A model generated the notes under the pieces. It searched no databases. It saw only the letters and a program-made list of their open reading frames with translations, and was not told the origin of the DNA. DNA of 64,000 bases from Corynebacterium sp. BD556 (lineage in GTDB: Bacteria > Actinomycetota > Actinomycetes > Mycobacteriales > Mycobacteriaceae). The stretch covers positions 124,001-188,000 of the forward strand of contig NZ_CP141643.1 of assembly GCF_038452275.1 (NCBI RefSeq). The letters are read 5' to 3'. Positions 61,999 to 64,000 of this stretch are shown here, piece by piece. The position numbers were made by a program, and so were the translations under genes. Position 1 is the stretch's first letter; each line of letters starts with the position of its first letter.

Positions 61999-62840
61999 CG
62001 ATCCGAGTGCCGGATCCGCTCTACGACACTGTCGCGCATGCTGCCAGCTTTGCGTTTGAGTGACTTAGCCCAGCGTTTCACCACAGCCACCGAGGCATCG
62101 GCGAACTGGGCGAACTCACCTCCGTCCGGTTCTTCCGCGGCGACCTCATAGTCGTCGTAACCCTTATCTTTCTCCGCGAACTTCGCGGCGACTTCCGCCA
62201 CAGACTTCGTCGGGCGTTTGCTCGGCTCAATTTTCGGTTCCGCGCGTCCATCCACGGCGTAGCCAACAACGTGAATATCGGGTCCATCCGGGGAGATCTC
62301 CGTGCCCAGCCAGGATTCCTGAGCGGCGTGGGCGAGATCCTTCGGCACGAAAGGCAACGCAATACCGCCGACTTGCTTCGCCTTCTCACCGGACCAGAAA
62401 GGCAGTTCAAAAGACTCCGGCAGCCCCATGTCCTCAATGACAGTTTCCCGAGTCGCCGCGAAGGCGCGCAACGTTTCAGTGCCGCAGAAGTGTGCAAACG
62501 CCGCGAAGTCACTGTTGGTGCCAACCGCAGTGACGTAAACATGCTTCGCAGGCAGGCACTGGCGCAGCTGAAGCAAGGCGTTGGAAAGCGCACCGACTTT
62601 TTCAACATAGGTTTGCACAACCGCGATTCCCGGGAAGCCAGCAATGTAGAACTCCGAGGGTCCCGGGTGGGAGGAACGGTTGAGGGGAAACTCCCCGATC
62701 GGGGTGATCGGCCACGCCGGATTCAGTTGGGCAAGCAACTTACGTCCGAAGCCGCGGTTAGGTTTCGGCTCATTCGTAATAACCTCAGAAGGGGAGGCGG
62801 TGTCGACGAACCAGAACGTGACTACGGAAGGAAAATCCAT
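61995..62840 (-). CDS. DUF6928-family protein
   Basis: A 281-aa cytosolic protein starting MDFPSVVTFWFVDTAS. It has a globular first part with two Cys (QCLPAKHVYVTAVGTNSDFAA and HFCGTETLRAF) and a charged C-terminal part with basic stretches (KRWAKSLKRKAGS). I believe it belongs to the actinobacterial DUF6928 family; no function is known. ATG 62840 has GTGAGGTGG upstream; a GTG at 62858 would start inside it. Confidence 0.75.
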   Translation of the reverse strand: MDFPSVVTFWFVDTASPSEVITNEPKPNRGFGRKLLAQLNPAWPITPIGEFPLNRSSHPGPSEFYIAGFPGIAVVQTYVEKVGALSNALLQLRQCLPAKHVYVTAVGTNSDFAAFAHFCGTETLRAFAATRETVIEDMGLPESFELPFWSGEKAKQVGGIALPFVPKDLAHAAQESWLGTEISPDGPDIHVVGYAVDGRAEPKIEPSKRPTKSVAEVAAKFAEKDKGYDDYEVAAEEPDGGEFAQFADASVAVVKRWAKSLKRKAGSMRDSVVERIRHSDR

Positions 62841-62864
62841 CGGGTTTGTCCACCTCACGTGTTT

Positions 62865-63677
62865 CTAGCGGCGCGGGCGTTTCGTGTTGGTACGCACGCC
62901 CAGCAGCACATCCTCCCAATGCGGAGTAACCGCGCGGCGGCCTCGCTTCTGCGGTTGGGTCTCCGGACTCGGGTGGAGCAAAAGATCACCCTCGATGATC
63001 TCATCTGATTCTTCTGCCTGCTCAGCAGCCTGCGGCTGAGACTGTGCTTCCTCCCCGGTAACGCCGATCGCAGTGAGGGAGCGAACCGGCTGAACGAAGT
63101 CAGGGTCGGTGAGATCGGCGGCAATGGCGTTGCGGGCCTCAGTAATAGGAGGTGAACTCATGGAGCGCGTGAAAGTCCAGGTGGCATCGTTGTCCGACAG
63201 GCCTGCCTGCCAGCGCACGTGCACCACCCAAGAATCTCCCGGTTCGCGGGTCGCGTCCCAGGAGGCTTCTGAAATTGAGTGACCGCGAGCCGCGAAGGCG
63301 GTGGCAAGAATCTCAAAGAGGTTAAGCTTCGCTGGTCCGTCCGCGCGCACGGGGTGCGATTGCTTGGCGGCTTCAGCGATCTGGCTGCGCTCAAGCAGCA
63401 CCGGGTGAGCGTAGGCCTCGATGCGGGCAGGGGAAACTCCCATTTCCTCGGCCAGTTCCTCAACCGTGGCGCCAGCGCGGATCCGGGCCTGAATCTCATT
63501 GGGACGCATTGTCAAAACGGTCGCAACCGTCGGCTCTGGCTCGGGTTCCGGCTCAGTTTCGGTTTCGGCTGCGACTTCGAGCTCAGCGCGTGCAAGCTGG
63601 TAGCGGACATCATCTTTGTCCCGCAGGACAAAGAACGTCTCAGTCGATTCCTCCTCTATGAGGTACAGCTCGCGCAT
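62865..63677 (-). CDS. sepH: Septation protein SepH (DUF3071)
   Basis: A 270-aa protein that in Streptomyces and Mycobacterium promotes FtsZ assembly. The N-terminal DUF3071 region MRELYLIEEESTETFFVLRD is followed by the helix-turn-helix-like IQARIRAGATVEELAEEMGVSPARIEAYAHPVL. A central SWVVHVRWQAG domain and an acidic disordered tail follow, ending GRRAVTPHWEDVLLGVRTNTKRPRR. An acidic Glu-Pro repeat (TETEPEPEPEPT) interrupts the N-terminal domain. ATG 63677 follows AAGGAG. It lies between serC and DUF6928 on the same strand. Confidence 0.9.
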   Translation of the reverse strand: MRELYLIEEESTETFFVLRDKDDVRYQLARAELEVAAETETEPEPEPEPTVATVLTMRPNEIQARIRAGATVEELAEEMGVSPARIEAYAHPVLLERSQIAEAAKQSHPVRADGPAKLNLFEILATAFAARGHSISEASWDATREPGDSWVVHVRWQAGLSDNDATWTFTRSMSSPPITEARNAIAADLTDPDFVQPVRSLTAIGVTGEEAQSQPQAAEQAEESDEIIEGDLLLHPSPETQPQKRGRRAVTPHWEDVLLGVRTNTKRPRR

Positions 63678-63718
63678 CGAAACTCCTTCTGGACAGCTCA
63701 GGGTCAATGGCCTTTACC

Positions 63719-64000
<282 letters not shown>

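Overview
The window is from a high-GC actinobacterium, almost certainly a Corynebacterium. The evidence is the gene order hisN - IMPase - prfB - ftsE - ftsX - smpB - SDR - tmRNA - siderophore ABC genes - rrn operon - YhgE/Pip - XPB helicase - rpf - csp - serC, which I recognise as a C. glutamicum-type chromosome backbone. It is supported by an Rpf with a corynebacterial N-terminus, a tmRNA tag ending in QRDYALAA, and an IS1249-type transposase. The species cannot be named from sequence alone.

Positions 1-11200 are an accessory region packed with mobile DNA. It starts with the 5' end of an IS21-family element. Next comes an integrated plasmid-like element ending in a 3' tRNA(CAU) fragment at 6107-6146. 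Its core is a minus-strand operon: tyrosine recombinase, small ParA, ribbon-helix-helix protein, then a 78-aa protein of unknown function. Clusters of TAGC-type repeats lie upstream, inside and downstream, and look like centromere or operator sites. Two identical 1343-bp IS3-family copies have hit this operon. Each has its own 3-bp target duplication (CTG and CCG). One splits the recombinase and the other splits the last codons of the 78-aa gene. Beyond the tRNA fragment are an IS1249-like element, a halocin-C8-like bacteriocin precursor with a 36-aa membrane peptide as candidate immunity protein, an internally deleted IS256-family relic, an IS110-family transposase and a decayed IS3 orfB.

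Positions 11285-18282 hold two linked minus-strand operons. One encodes a Pro/Ala-rich acidic-tailed membrane protein, a histidine kinase and an OmpR-type regulator. The other encodes a degenerate paralogue of that kinase, a DASS/SLC13 anion transporter and glycerate kinase. A role in sensing and using an organic acid such as glycerate is an inference.

Positions 18858-31162 contain a cation efflux protein, a DJ-1-family protein and the thiamine genes. A TPP riboswitch starts immediately after the stop codon of a DUF418 gene and leads a compact seven-gene operon thiC-thiE-MFS-GNAT-thiO-thiS-thiG. A BCCT transporter gene on the other strand separates thiG from thiF.

Positions 31344-42552 carry a secreted serine protease, hisN and an IMPase paralogue, the translation and division set prfB-ftsE-ftsX-smpB-SDR, tmRNA with a strong terminator, and a siderophore ABC transporter behind a DtxR-type iron box. 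A complete 16S-23S-5S rRNA operon without spacer tRNAs occupies about 43131-48375.

Positions 48748-64000 hold a YhgE/Pip membrane protein, a DUF3239-like protein, the XPB helicase with a helicase-associated partner, rpf behind a ydaO-type (c-di-AMP) riboswitch, a cold-shock protein, DUF2771 and glutaminyl cyclase-like proteins, DUF3027, an NCS2 purine permease, a TrmH methyltransferase, DUF6928, sepH and the 3' end of serC.
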